A DNA stretch of 64,000 nt from Mesostigma viride (taxonomy: Eukaryota > Streptophyta > Mesostigmatophyceae > Mesostigmatales > Mesostigmataceae): positions 8,427,128 through 8,491,127 of the forward strand of contig RPFO01000080.1 of NCBI GenBank assembly GCA_009746045.1. The letters are read 5' to 3'. Position numbers and translations under genes: made by a program. The first letter of the stretch is position 1. Every line of letters starts with the position of its first letter. Below are positions 11,736 to 22,574 of the stretch, in pieces. Under the pieces are notes generated by a model, which was not told the origin of the DNA, did not search any database, and saw nothing but the letters and a program-made list of their open reading frames with translations.

Positions 11736-11808
11736 TGCTCCTTCGCTGCGCTCCGGAGAGGATCACGATTCGAATCGTGACGGTCTCCTTTGCTGCGCTC
11801 CGGAGAGG
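11736..11808. repeat. 18-bp palindrome flanked by direct repeats
   Basis: The perfect palindrome TCACGATTCGAATCGTGA (11763-11780) sits between two 26-bp near-identical copies of CTCCTTCGCTGCGCTCCGGA plus flank (11736-11761 and 11783-11808). No gene is recognised around it; 11809-12430 shows nothing else. Confidence 0.7.
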
Positions 11809-12433
11809 AGGCCGCTGACGCGAACACTCGATCGCTTCGCTCGCTTGGCGCTTCGCGCGTGTATTCGTGGTCATGCAGTTGGTCCGCTTCTGTCGAGTAT
11901 TGACCGTCAGTCTTTCCTCCCCTTTTTGGATTGGGGGGGAAACGTCGCGATGGCCTGAATAGTGGCGGATTACCTTATAAGTTGCCAAATTAGGAAATAG
12001 GATTGCAGCAGTCAACGGCCCGTGGCACAGACAGTGACTTGCGGAAAAGACGCCGGCCACGTTGCGCATGCTGGAAAACTGTCGGCGCACGATATTACAT
12101 GGAAAATCCCCAAAGTATAGATCAGGCACCAGTGCATGGTTCTGAGATGTGCATCGAGACTACACAATCCAGCCTGGACACGACCTAGGTTGATAGAGCT
12201 TGTTGAATCCAACGAAAAGCACCGAACCGAGCAGATGTGCATGGGTGGCGCTGCAAAAACACCGGACGTGACGGAGCACAGTGTCACAGTCACTTAGCCG
12301 GAAGCAATCAGAGTTCAACAGTCTAGTACTAGTTTACATATGACAGAATGTAAGTAATTATATTTTTAATACATATGACAGAGCTCTCTCATATATGCCC
12401 CTGAAAAACCCTCTGACAGACTCCGCGTGATCG

Positions 12434-12976
12434 AGAGGCCTCTATATTCTCCCAATTAAACCGGCGCCTCTAAAATTTAGCCTTTTATATCCGTGGGCTC
12501 TGGACCATTAACTATAACCGTACCTCCGTGCATATGGGAGGATATGTAACACACATCCCTGAGAAGGGGCATATCGGGTTGTCAACACATTCTAGGCGAC
12601 AACCTGCAGGTGGTTGGTGTACACTGCCACCTACTCAGGGTGCACAATTGAGGGGTACCTGCACGTACCACCATGTTAATTCCAGCAGCTGTGCAAAGTT
12701 GCGGACATGGGGTGGCAGATGATCATGGCTAGGCAATGGCTAGGGCATGATATGGCGTCTCAGCCTGAGAGCGTGGCTCTCTGCATGGGCAAAGCATGGC
12801 TGACTTATAGCGGATGCAGTAACGCTGCCCCATGGTCCACTGAGAGCCCACTCAGATGGGCTTGGAACACACACATTTAGAGGCGCCGGTTTGGGATAGA
12901 AAGGCCTCTCCCGGAGCCTGAGTTTTTTTTCTCTGGACAGTGGACAACTAATGGGGCAGCCTTCTTACTACATCCG
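12434..12976. repeat. Inverted-repeat (foldback) element containing an L1 3' end
   Basis: GAGAGGCCTC...AAACCGGCGCCTCTAAA (12434-12478) recurs inverted at 12876-12915. A second inverted pair, TAGCGGATGCAGTAACGCTG (~12795) and its complement (~12929-12975), lies inside and to the right. Between the arms is a diverged L1 3' UTR (about 12523-12840, minus orientation) with its terminal hairpin at 12523-12541. Confidence 0.55.
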
Positions 12977-13042
12977 CTACACTTTTGCTATATATGTCAA
13001 ATTGCTTTATTGCACCCAGCTCCATGACCACCGCCGGCGCTG

Positions 13043-13387
13043 GTGGAGCAACCCCGCCCTATACCCCGGATCGTCAAGCGTGACCTCTTCAAAGTCGCCA
13101 TTCTGAGGATCCTGACCTACGGCGCCGAGACCTGGACACTGACGCAGGAGCTGGAGCAACGACTCGACGGCAACGTCACCAAGATGCTGCGCAACGCCAT
13201 CCACTTTGGTTTGCACATTAGTATATTTATAAATGAGGATTTGTACGCTGATTTGCCCTATGTTTCCCAGATTATTAGGCACTGGCCTCGTGGAGGGGGG
13301 ACGAAGAGCCCGAGACATCCGCCTGGGCCGCTGAGCACGCAAATAATATTGCGCCGGAACTGCCTCAGTGAGGATTCGAACCCCTGA
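13043..13387 (+). pseudogene. L1-like reverse transcriptase, C-terminal fragment
   Basis: The frame reads 'LRILTYGAETWTL', then 'LDGNVTKMLRNA' and 'LYADLPYVSQIIR', the C-terminal region of non-LTR reverse transcriptases. There is no catalytic box. The frame ends beside a large palindrome. Confidence 0.7.
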
Positions 13388-13400
13388 CCTCCAAGGTGCA
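13371..13400 (-). other. Isolated tRNA-like B-box sequence
   Basis: The minus strand contains GGGGTTCGAATCCTC, matching the B box of tRNA genes and tRNA-derived SINEs. No A box or cloverleaf could be folded at the right distance, so this is a possible SINE relic rather than a tRNA gene. Confidence 0.3.
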
Positions 13401-13408
13401 CAGGTTTT

Positions 13409-13614
13409 AGTTAGGTTAAATAGTGCCGGAACCTTTTGCCCACTGAGGCAAATCGGTCCGTCACACTATTTTGCCCGGAATAACCACTTCCGAGCACCCA
13501 AGTTAATTCGGCCGAATTAACTTGGGTGCTCGGAAGTGGTTATTCCGGGCAAAATAGTGTGACGGACCGATTTGCCTCAGTGGGCAAAAGGTTCCGGCAC
13601 TATTTAACCTAACT
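13409..13614. repeat. Perfect 206-bp palindrome without spacer
   Basis: Two 103-bp arms (13409-13511 and 13512-13614) are exact reverse complements around the centre TTAATTCGGCCGAATTAA. A single strand would fold into a full hairpin. No open frame is present. Confidence 0.95.
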
Positions 13615-14028
13615 GCGCCTGGGCCTAGCCGGGTGACCTGGCCCGCATAGATCAGGTAGACACATCAAATAGACTAGCTGGCACCAAGCCCGCCCAGCCT
13701 GGGCGATATGTCCTCCGACCTGGCGTGCCCCAGCCAGGCCGCGCGCGGCAGGGCCGCCACCGGCCGTGGACTTTTCGTGATATAGACTCGGCATAGACAT
13801 GTGCTACACTAGACGTGACGGGCTCACAGCCGGGCAGCCTCCTGGTTTGTCTGTAATATGGAGGCAGATGGTACCCAAGGATAGATGGCAAGTAGTGATG
13901 AAGGAGACCACCCCCCAGTCTGTGGGGGCTCCGCGTGTGACCGCGTTACTATGGCATGAATTCATAATAGCGATTCGGGCCGCGGTGCCCACAACCCTGT
14001 AACTAGGACCTAGATAGCTTACATGTAC

Positions 14029-14108
14029 ACCATCCATTCCATCCCATGTTCCCCTCCCACTGAGGACTTATGCTCACGTGACGCAGTCGCGTGTTAATTA
14101 ATTAATGT
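14029..14108 (+). mobile_element. Dispersed repeat C (L1-type 3' end), copy 1
   Basis: CCATTCCATCCCATGTTCCC, then CTCCCACTGAGGACTTATG and a TTAATTAATTAAT tail. Further copies are at 33199-33270 and 42768-42838. The family resembles a non-LTR 3' end by its tail and truncation, but no coding part was linked to it. Confidence 0.6.
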
Positions 14109-14580
14109 TGCACCCACAGTTGGGCCTGCACCGGATGATGCAGCGAGAGTCCTCTGTGGCTTGCCCACTTGAGAGTTGAGGCAGCGATCAGAAGCTAAAA
14201 TAGGGCGCCCTCCCTCGATCCTTCTCGTTGTGTATATATAGAGGCCGAAGGTTCCTTTATTGGTACCCCCCAGTTTATTGGTGGTACCCACTTCAGTGAC
14301 GCTATCGATATCACGTGCTTGTGATAAATTTAATATTTCCAGTTCACCTCCCAATGATGCACGGTCGAACTAACTGAACTAATACAAACAAAGTAAATTA
14401 TATAACATGACTTGAAGCTGATGTTCTATTTCATATCCTCAAACGGGATCGAAGCTGGTAAATGGATTATTATCGACGGTGAATCGGTGATGAGAGAAAT
14501 ACAATATGCAGGCTAGACTCCTCCGCCGGGCCTCGACAGTTTCTGGACATGTTGCTACCGAGTGAGCGGCGTAAGCGCAT

Positions 14581-15366
14581 TAATCAATTAATTACAATCG
14601 TGCTCCCGTTGGGGAGTCACGGAGCACCGGAGTGCACAACAGTTGTATACGTGCACAACAGGACGAAAGGGCAGAGACCGGCCCCTTAATTCTCCTTCAT
14701 GCCAGAGTCATGCCACAGCAGCAATTAATCGGACACGATAGACGATCCGGCAAGTTCTGTGGGTGCAATAATTATTATAAGACCCCGGTGTGAGCATATC
14801 ATAACAAAGAGCGTGGGCAAGTAAGCTAATCATAGCCAGGACGTAGCATGGCTGACAGTCTGTACAAGGGCTAAGCTATAAGGCTATGCATGGCTAGGTG
14901 TGCATGTACCGTCAGTGCGGTAGCGGTGCACGTGACTAGGTATGGTGGCAAGCTAGGCTAGGCAAACATTCTAGGCATGGACGCCATGGCGGCAGTGACT
15001 GCCGATGATTACAAGCTATAGCTAGGGCTATTCTAGCCCGCAGGGGGCGTCCACAATGATCTTGTGGTTGATCATCAGGTCCCCGCCCCTCCAGTACACC
15101 TTCAGCAACTGGGGGTCAGCTGCTTGTGGCGGAGGTATTCCGGCCACAGGTCGCGTCGCCGCTGCTGATGAGCGGGCTGGGTCAGGTCGTCGTCCAGCGT
15201 CGACCAGGTGAGGTCGTGCAACCTCTTGCAACGAGAAAGGAACCGCTGCTTGTCCTCAGGGGAGGGGAAGGTGAGCAGGACTGGTGGGGGAGCCGCCTTG
15301 TCCCGTGAGTGGGGAAGGCGGTTACTACCCGCGCTGCCAGTTCTACCTCACCTACCAGGCCCATGA
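14581..15366 (-). mobile_element. L1-like copy: ORF1 C-terminus, 3' UTR and tail
   Basis: Minus strand: ORF1 C-terminus with 'VYWRGGDLMINHKI' ending near 15028, a 3' UTR of about 400 bp, hairpin CTCCCGTTGGGGAG (14603-14616) and a TTAA-rich tail. The ORF1 upstream part continues at 16367-16736. The two halves are separated by a later plus-strand insertion with a 14-bp target duplication. Confidence 0.72.
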
Positions 15367-16379
15367 TAATTTGTCGTGGATCACGTCATGCGCCGGGCAC
15401 GTGCGCGCTTTACTGCCGGTTCGAGACCGGCTTGGACATCCTTAACTCGAGCGCGAACACGGCGGCGGTGGCCCTGGTTACCGCCTGTCCAACCAGGCTG
15501 TCAGATTTATGCGGTCGATGATACCACCCTCATGGGGCGCCCCGAGCACATTCAGACCTGGCTCAGGGACTGTCTATTATAGGCTTAGAGGCGGTGGGGC
15601 GCTGGAGATTCGTGTCAAAACTGACTGAGGCGATGGTGCTTGGGGCTACCACGGCTCCCCGCCGAGGCCCCGGCTGCCACTGAGACGGGACGGAGGTCCC
15701 GTTCCGTGATCGCTTCAAACTGCTGGGGATCGAGCATGCTCCCCGACACCGCCGACGATGTGGACATCCGCATCGGCCTGGCCTGGGCTAGGCTTCGTTC
15801 GCTCAAAACCTACTGGCACTCGAAGGGCCTGCCCGAGGACCGCAAGCGAATGCTCTTCTTCAAGCTCCTCGTCCTCACGGTGCTTACGTATGGCGCCGTC
15901 AGGCATGGACACGTACTCACGGACACACTGGCCGCCAAGCTAGATGGCGTGGTTTATCATCCTGACCTGGCCTGGCCCCAAGGACATTCCTAGAAAGCTG
16001 GGTAAACCTGCATGCCATGAACTACACACAGATGTTGCTGGCCGACCTAGTGGTCCCAGCTCAGTTTGAACACCGCATTCACTCCCTCTCTCTTGCTTGG
16101 ACTGCTAATTTAATGCAGAACAAGAAGAGGTGGCAGAAGATTGTCAAGGCTCACATGCCAGCCCCTGTGGGCAAACCCGGCCTCCCCCCAAGCGGAAGAG
16201 GCGCTTTGCTGAGTAGCGTACGGTTATAGGATTTTCTAGACTAGATAGCTTAGAGTTAGCTTAGTTCGATTCCGCGGCTTCGCCCACCTCCATCCATCCA
16301 GCATGCAAGGAATATGTGCTACATGATCTCCCAACGGAGTCATGTTATAATTTAATTTAATTTTATACCAGGCCCATGA
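15353..16379 (+). mobile_element. 5'-truncated L1-like reverse-transcriptase element inserted in an older ORF1
   Basis: The insert is bounded by the 14-bp target duplication TACCAGGCCCATGA (15353-15366 and 16366-16379). Within ORF1 this 14-mer occurs once in the undamaged copies (for example the complement at 40829-40842), which proves the insertion. The insert carries a degraded palm ('YAVDDTTLMG' near 15504-15533), reverse-transcriptase thumb and C-terminal stretches ('RMLFFKLLVLTVLTYGA' at 15850-15900), a 3' UTR with hairpin CTCCCAACGGAG (16328-16339) and a TTTAA-type tail. Multiple frameshifts make it non-functional. Confidence 0.82.
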
Positions 16380-16736
16380 GGGTAAGAAGTTGGTCCTTGA
16401 GCTCGTCGGCAAGGGCCAGTCACTGGTTGACGTCTCACCTGGGTTCTGGGGGAAACGACGTGCGCAGCACCCGCTCGGCACTCGCGGCGAGCGCGGTTGG
16501 TGGCCTCCCGTTGTTTTGCTTGGTGAACGTCTTCAAGCTCCTGGAGTTTCGTAGCGATGGCGTCAGTGGTGGAGGCGGCTGACCGCAGCAGGTCCGCGTA
16601 GGAGTGCGGCGAGAGGCTATCATCTATCGGCCGGGTGGGCTGGGCTGCGATATATGGTGGCCGTCTGCGCTGCGATCGCTGGGACCTGCGCGGCCAGGGC
16701 GTCGGTGTGGGCGGTGATGGCTTCAAGCTTCTTCAT
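16367..16736 (-). pseudogene. L1-like ORF1 internal fragment
   Basis: Minus-strand reading includes 'DDSLSPHSYADLLRSA' and 'KLQELEDVHQAKQREA', matching the same segment of the copies at 37300-37440 and 40580-40720. It is the 5' continuation of the copy at 14581-15366 and is truncated at 16736. Confidence 0.72.
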
Positions 16737-16737
16737 G

Positions 16738-17220
16738 AGCTGGACCTATGTGACACAACTGCTTGAGGTTGCAGGGCTTCTGGGATTATCTGTACTCCGT
16801 TCCCACATGATAGACAACTGGAAACGGGCTGCCGTCTGCGATAAGCACCTTCCTGAGGGGCATGCTCCTGTTTTATCCCCACGGGCCCGGCGGCTCATTG
16901 CTAGCATGCAGGGTAGAAGTCCGCAGGTGGAGATTATTGCCGTTGGGGATAGCCGCTACACTACCGGCGCCTCGCGTCTGCCATTATACAGTGGAGGACA
17001 GCTCAGACAGTCAGATGAGGATTAAATCCCCCTCTAGTGACTATATCAAGGAGACAACCAGCGCAGGCCAGAAATATGGTTGGGGCATGATGCAGACGAT
17101 CGATATTTGTAACTTTCGTGTAATTATTTTTTAATGAGATTCGCATAGTACTCGATCCATGTCATGCCCATCATGCGCATGACACTTGAGTACTTACTTA
17201 CTACTTATACTTACTTACTT
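16738..17220 (+). mobile_element. L1-like reverse-transcriptase C-terminus with 3' UTR
   Basis: 'TYVTQLLEVAGLLGLSVLRS' through 'DKHLPEGHA' to a stop near 17025 matches the minus-strand copy at 41509-42219. The shared 3' UTR (around GATGCAGACGATATTTGT) continues to about 17160, followed by an (ACTT)n-like tail. Confidence 0.7.
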
Positions 17221-17258
17221 ACGTACGTACGTACGTACGTACGTACGTACGTACGTAA
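17217..17258. repeat. (ACGT)n tetranucleotide repeat
   Basis: ACTT units grade into about nine ACGT units, a self-complementary repeat, directly downstream of the L1 3' end. 17260-17660 shows nothing recognisable. Confidence 0.9.
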
Positions 17259-17661
17259 GTACTTATGCAGGCCCGAAAATTATTTAAGCGTTTTATCCGG
17301 CTAGTTTGTGCATGCAGCTAGTTTTGCAATTGAGGGCCCACGGCCGGCGGCCGGCCTGATCTGTCGAGCTTTTGTGTCCACGCAGATATAGAATAACACA
17401 CGTACGCTTGTGAGCATAAATCCTAAATGATGCATGGAGATGGTGCATGGTGATGAAATCTATCTAACCCCTATTTGCCGGGTTGTGGCCATACCACGTA
17501 GTTGTCTCACGGCCATGGACCCCACACCAACTTGAGGGTCATGGCTGCACATGACCAAGTTGTGTGCATGCGCAAACTGACCAGGATGAGCGCCTGATCT
17601 TGATGGTGGGGAGCAGTAAATCTTTCTTACCAATGTTTCTGACCATGCCCGCGGGCACGTT

Positions 17662-19059
17662 CTAACTGAAATAAGAATCTGAGGTATTTGCAGGATGCGC
17701 AGCTGGATGGACTGTTTCATCAGAACATAATGAGGGGAGGTGCTGGCGTGCTCGTTGGATGCCCTTTCGTGTGATGGCAGAACCTGCCCAGCTTATGGCT
17801 TGGAAGTACGCGCAGTGTTCAGCGATTGCCATTAGGCTGGCATCTGACACCCCCGAGCACCCTGCTACACCCAGGCGCTCCAGCAGACGGCACCTGCGCG
17901 CCAGCTCCTGAATGGCATCGTCATGCACCATCTCGCAGCCAGCTATTTCCAGCGAGTGGAGCTGTCTGCAGTGCCGGGCAAGTGCCAGCACGTCGGCATC
18001 AAGGGCGAATGCAACCTCCATGACCACCGTGCGTAGCTCGGGGCACTTTTGCGCCAGCGCGGCTAAAACTCCATACACGAAGAGGCCGCTGACGTCGAGG
18101 TAACGCAGGTCCGGGCAGCTGTCAGCAATCACGTCCAGGCTGAGCGGCGAGAGCGTGATCGTACGAAGATCGTGGTCTACGACACCCCTCTGCAGTTGCC
18201 CGCACCAGGCCACGTCCAGGTGCTGGAGCGTGCGCCAGCGGGACAGCAGCGGCGCTAGCTGGCCAAGCCGGGGCGTCCAGGCATGCGCGCAGCTGAAAGC
18301 AGACAGGGTGATGGCGCAATCGAACAGGGTGCAATAGAAGGCGTCCGACACTCGCGCATTAGCGGCAAACAGCTGCCTGAGGTCTGGACACCCCTTGACC
18401 ACCACAGAGAGGCCTTGGTCACCGACATTCCCGCAGAAGGAAATGTTGAGGCATCGCAGCCGACGGCAGTTCTTCCCCACAACTGCAACCCCGATGTCTG
18501 TCACGCTGTGGCAGTAGGACACGTCGAGGAGGAGCAGTTTCGGGCACCCTCGGGCAATCGCAGAGACGTGGTCATCGGTTAACTGGCGCGACTTGGAGAG
18601 GGCAAGATGGTGCACCGCCTGGCCTTTTACCCGGAGAAGAGAGAATGCAATATTTTTTACATCGAGAATCACCTGAGCAAACAGTCGCCTACCGATGTTG
18701 CCGACGGCACTCACAAGGGGCGGAGTATGTCCTGGCCGCTGAGACGGAGTGTGCTCAGGTGGTTCCCAGGGACGACAGCCATAGCGAAGGCGATGCTTCA
18801 CATCCGCCATGCCCGACATGCTTAGCATCTGCAGATTAGGGCATTTGCTGGACAACCACAAAAGCGCCTCCGACTGATGGTCTGGAGCTTTTAGTGGAAG
18901 GTCGCGGTCTAGGCAGAGGCTTGCAATCTCGATCAGGCTACCATCTACCGCGCGGAGAAAATCCTTCGACAGGCGCCGAAATTTTATCCTGTCCAGCAAT
19001 GGCAAGTACTGGACGAGGCAATTACCTGCTTCCGCAATCACGTCCGAAATATTCGCCAT
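17662..19059 (-). CDS. F-box/leucine-rich-repeat protein (single exon, 465 aa)
   Basis: ATG at 19059, stop TAG at 17664-17662. Residues ~3-45 (LVQYLPLLDRIKFRRLSKDF) fit a divergent F-box. From about residue 55 the protein consists of leucine-rich repeats of the cysteine-containing FBXL/AMN1 type, with units such as 'CPKLLLLDVSYCHSVTDIG', 'CRRLRCLNISFCGNVGDQG' and 'CRLLERLGVAGCSGVSDASL'. Proteins of this layout are usually substrate receptors of SCF ubiquitin ligases; the F-box binds Skp1 and the repeats bind the target. The substrate is unknown. It lacks introns, unlike its intron-rich neighbours, and is flanked by retroelements, so retroposition is possible, but the frame is intact over 1.4 kb. 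The repeats are clear; the F-box is weak. Confidence 0.85.
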   Translation of the reverse strand: MANISDVIAEAGNCLVQYLPLLDRIKFRRLSKDFLRAVDGSLIEIASLCLDRDLPLKAPDHQSEALLWLSSKCPNLQMLSMSGMADVKHRLRYGCRPWEPPEHTPSQRPGHTPPLVSAVGNIGRRLFAQVILDVKNIAFSLLRVKGQAVHHLALSKSRQLTDDHVSAIARGCPKLLLLDVSYCHSVTDIGVAVVGKNCRRLRCLNISFCGNVGDQGLSVVVKGCPDLRQLFAANARVSDAFYCTLFDCAITLSAFSCAHAWTPRLGQLAPLLSRWRTLQHLDVAWCGQLQRGVVDHDLRTITLSPLSLDVIADSCPDLRYLDVSGLFVYGVLAALAQKCPELRTVVMEVAFALDADVLALARHCRQLHSLEIAGCEMVHDDAIQELARRCRLLERLGVAGCSGVSDASLMAIAEHCAYFQAISWAGSAITRKGIQRARQHLPSLCSDETVHPAAHPANTSDSYFS

Positions 19060-19347
19060 TAAAGCATGGCGTCATGTGGTACTGGCATTTAAGCTTTCCC
19101 TGGCGAGCGCCCGTGAGCCGTCGACACCAAAATACCGGATCGTATCGTGGCTTCGAACTAAACTACCGGAAAATCCTGCCTCGTCATACGAGAGGCTTCT
19201 GCTGGCACGTCCTAGATGCGCACGCAATGAGCTGTCTGCATATTTGTCCCATTCCTGTCCTGCGTCTTGCGCTCACGATCTGGAGTGGCTCGAGGGCATA
19301 TAGGACTTTTTTTTTTGAGACTATATCGATGTGCACATGTGGTTTGG

Positions 19348-19378
19348 CTAAGCTTAGCCGCCTAGCGGCTAAGCTTAG
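19348..19378. repeat. Perfect hairpin with 14-bp arms
   Basis: CTAAGCTTAGCCGC, loop CTA, then the exact complement. It lies in the region upstream of the F-box gene. 19400-21240 shows no supported gene. Confidence 0.8.
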
Positions 19379-21245
19379 GTAAGGTTTACGAAACATTTCA
19401 AACTTTTCATTAAAATTATATTAAAATATTTAAGCGCGACGCACAGCGTCTCCACAGACATTTTTCTACCTACACAGTCCAGTGTGTTGTGGCGCCTCAC
19501 AAGTCATACAACAAATTCTGGCGCTGTCACAAGGTCCGGCCGGCGACGTGCGCCGGAAATGCGCGGACAATACAAATTAATTTGGCACACGGACACGTCC
19601 AGCCTGTTTGGGATCATAAAAATAGACTTTCCTCATGTGACCTAGTGTTTTCCTGTTTACATCATGCCCATTTAATCAGTATTAATGCTGCTGTTACCCT
19701 GCTCATGACCATGCCCTGAATTCCATTCTTTGGAATAGTGTTTTCTTGTTTAGGGGCTGGCCGGCATGCATGCGTTGGTTGACATGCCATGGATGCAAAA
19801 CGCCAAGAAGAGTATGTGGCCCCGCTGCCACCAAAAATCACCTGGTTGATAAACCAAGGGGATAGCCTGCACAGTGAGACACACAGCAGACCCAGCAAAG
19901 CAAAATTCAGGTTGTAAGCGAGTGGAGATTACTTTTGACATGCTTGATGAAGAAATATATAACACACCTTCTATTGTCACACCTTCTATCAACAAATGGT
20001 TGATTGATCACCTTACACACCACGTAAACATGCTAGCAGACGCGCTCTTCAGTCCAGTGAAAATCCACGTGCGAAGCAAGTCAGCTTACGCAGAAAGCAC
20101 CATGAATGTCAGCCAGTACAGCCGCTGCGTCATTTACTGCGGCAGTAAATGACGCCCCAAACCCGTGACCAGGCAAGCATCCAGAGGGGCTTTCCAAGCC
20201 CAGTATATTCCAGAAAAAAGCATCACAGATCCTTGGGCAACGGACGTTCACACAGGACATTCGAAGGACCATGAAGATGGCGTCCTGCACGGCTAAGAAA
20301 ATAAAACGCAACGCTATGCTATGTCTTTGCTGCGACTAGGTGGATTCGGCGAAATGGAAAGAACGCAACCATGAAAATGCATCAGAAAGAGAGCAGGTAG
20401 TACCCCGGTCATCGAAACAAACGCCTCACCATCGGCATCGCCAGTTACGTCCCGTGGCAAAAAATCAAGCGTTCTTTCCAATATGATGACACCAGAAACT
20501 CGTCGGCCACACCCCACGCCTTCCACGAACAGCAAACTGATTTCACTAGCTAGGCACCCAGTACGTAAAGCATGATACTACAATACCTAAATCTACAACG
20601 ACATTCCATTTCCAGGTCGCCATAGCGACACGGACCTCTCCCACGCAGGTATCACTCCGTTGACGCACCTCCAGCTTTCTAGATTTCGTACTTGCTCTTC
20701 AAACATAAAATTTTGAGGTATAAAACCATGGCTGCGCATTCCCCATCCCAATTTTCTAGCGTACGTTTCCTGCCATCGCCAGCCAGCAAATTGCTGGCGG
20801 AGCACGTCACTTTGTTTCAGATGGTGGCTGTCGGCGTGGCCTGCGGCTGCGTCGTTTCGGTGGTGTTATCGATTTCGGGTCGTTTCCGTTGGATTTGCGA
20901 CCGTTGGGGCCGAAGGCCGTTTGTTTTCCGTAGTTTGCTTGTTTTGTATTGGTTGTTTATGTGTAGTATTTTGTAGTATTTTGGACGGACGACCCGAGCC
21001 GCTAACTTAGCGGGTTTATCGCGGCCGTTGGATCCATCATCGGACGCTCCAGATTGTCGGCGGCTAACGTTTTAACTTTTTTCATTTTGCCTTCGTATAT
21101 CTTCGAACGGCACTATTCCTGTGGTGTCAGGCAAGATGCTGACGCTCTACGTGGACGCTGTACAATCAAACTCGCAATCAAATTCACGCGCCTATCTACA
21201 CGGTCGATCGAACTGTTCCACGGTCGCCAACTCGCCCTAAACTCT

Positions 21246-21499
21246 ACTCAGAGTGCTACAGTCATTCACGCCTTAAGTTGGGTCGCCTTAAGTTGGGTTC
21301 ACGCCTTAAGTTGGGTCGAATTGAATTCCGGCGTTCTAAGTTCAAAGTAGTTCAGAATACTATGTTGAGGTATCTTTAGTTCAAATTAGTAGAATTGAGT
21401 AGAGTCATTCACGCCTTAAGTTGGGTTCACGCCTTAAGTTGGGTTGACCCCTCAAAAACCACGAACCCAACTTAAGGCGTGAATGACTGTACTCTGAGT
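21246..21499. mobile_element. 254-bp inverted-repeat element (MITE-like)
   Basis: Ends ACTCAGAGT...ACAGTCATTCACG and their complement (21246-21285 and 21464-21499; the left arm has a 3-bp insertion). The interior holds several direct copies of TTCACGCCTTAAGTTGGGT. No clear target duplication. Confidence 0.65.
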
Positions 21500-21759
21500 G
21501 GAATACTGGGGAGCGCAGAGAGTGCGCAACAAGTTACCTGCGCAATCGAGTTGTGTTGTGCTGTAGTTCTGAATTCGGCTGGACATTTCTCACAATATTT
21601 TAGCAATCCACGTCTGACCACTGCAGACGTGCAGTGTGGGCCAGTTGAGTCAGTACAAACAGTAGACCCCTTCTGAAGACCGCCAACCCCGACTATTTAC
21701 CCGGACTAAATTCCTGGCGCGGCGCGTTTTGGGGAAATTAGTCGGACCACGACTAATCT

Positions 21760-22267
21760 ACCCCGACTATTTTCGCGTTACACCCCCCGCATTGGTAAGA
21801 ATACTAAATAATTATGAGGCTGGGCGCCGGCCAGCTGCAAACGATAAATAAAACAAAAGAATTTTAATTAACTAATTCCCGAGTGTAGTGAACTGTAGTT
21901 TTTGAAGCTACCAAACAAACAAAGAAAGTGTAAATAAATATTATTTTCCTGTCACGTGTGCAGCTTTCTCGCTAACAAACAAAGAAATATTAAATCTCTG
22001 GCTGAAAAATGTGCTTTTCCTAGCCGTAAGAGCAGTGCATCCGGCTGGGTTATACAGAACAAAGTCAACAAACAAAGAATTATTAAATTTCGCAGCCAGT
22101 TCAACGGTTGTTCGGTAACCAAACAAACAAACTAATAATTAATTAATTGGGCGGACACAGTAGCACTTTCAACCAATAAAACGCTAATGTCTAATTCCGA
22201 AGGGCCTTTTGGCTGAACTGAATTAAAACTACCAATGCGGGGGGTGTAGTCGGAAAATAGTCGGGGT
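21760..22267. mobile_element. Nested inverted-repeat element 1
   Basis: The exact 19-bp pair TACACCCCCCGCATTGGTA (21779-21797) and its complement (22230-22248) extends outward as an imperfect match through CCCCGACTATTTTC. The interior is AT-rich with several AACAAACAAAGAA motifs. Confidence 0.7.
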
Positions 22268-22271
22268 GGAT

Positions 22272-22574
22272 TACCGTAGTGGCTCTTATATGTGTACGCT
22301 TAATTATCGTACGAGGGCTTTTAGCGATTTTTGTTACGCGCACGGGGTTTTTGGGATTTTTTCTTAGTGTACGTAGGTATATCGTAAGGGTATATCGCAG
22401 GTATATTTGGGAGGCAGTACCCTAGGGGCAACATATGGAAGCCCCTCATTCGTATATCGTAGCATCTGAGGGTGACATCTTGGTATGTACGAGGCCGGAA
22501 GGAGGTTTTTTTTCGGCCTGTACGGGGTCGATTCGTACATAATTAGGCGTACTGATATAAGAGCCACTACGGTA
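22272..22574. mobile_element. Nested inverted-repeat element 2 (303 bp)
   Basis: The exact 20-bp pair TACCGTAGTGGCTCTTATAT (22272-22291) and its complement (22555-22574), continuing imperfectly inward for another ~25 bp (GTACGC, TAATTAT, GTACGA). Confidence 0.78.

Noticed and set aside
20692-20976. 94-aa frame with hydrophobic stretches
   Set aside because: No homology recognised, no splice support, and composition fits non-coding sequence.
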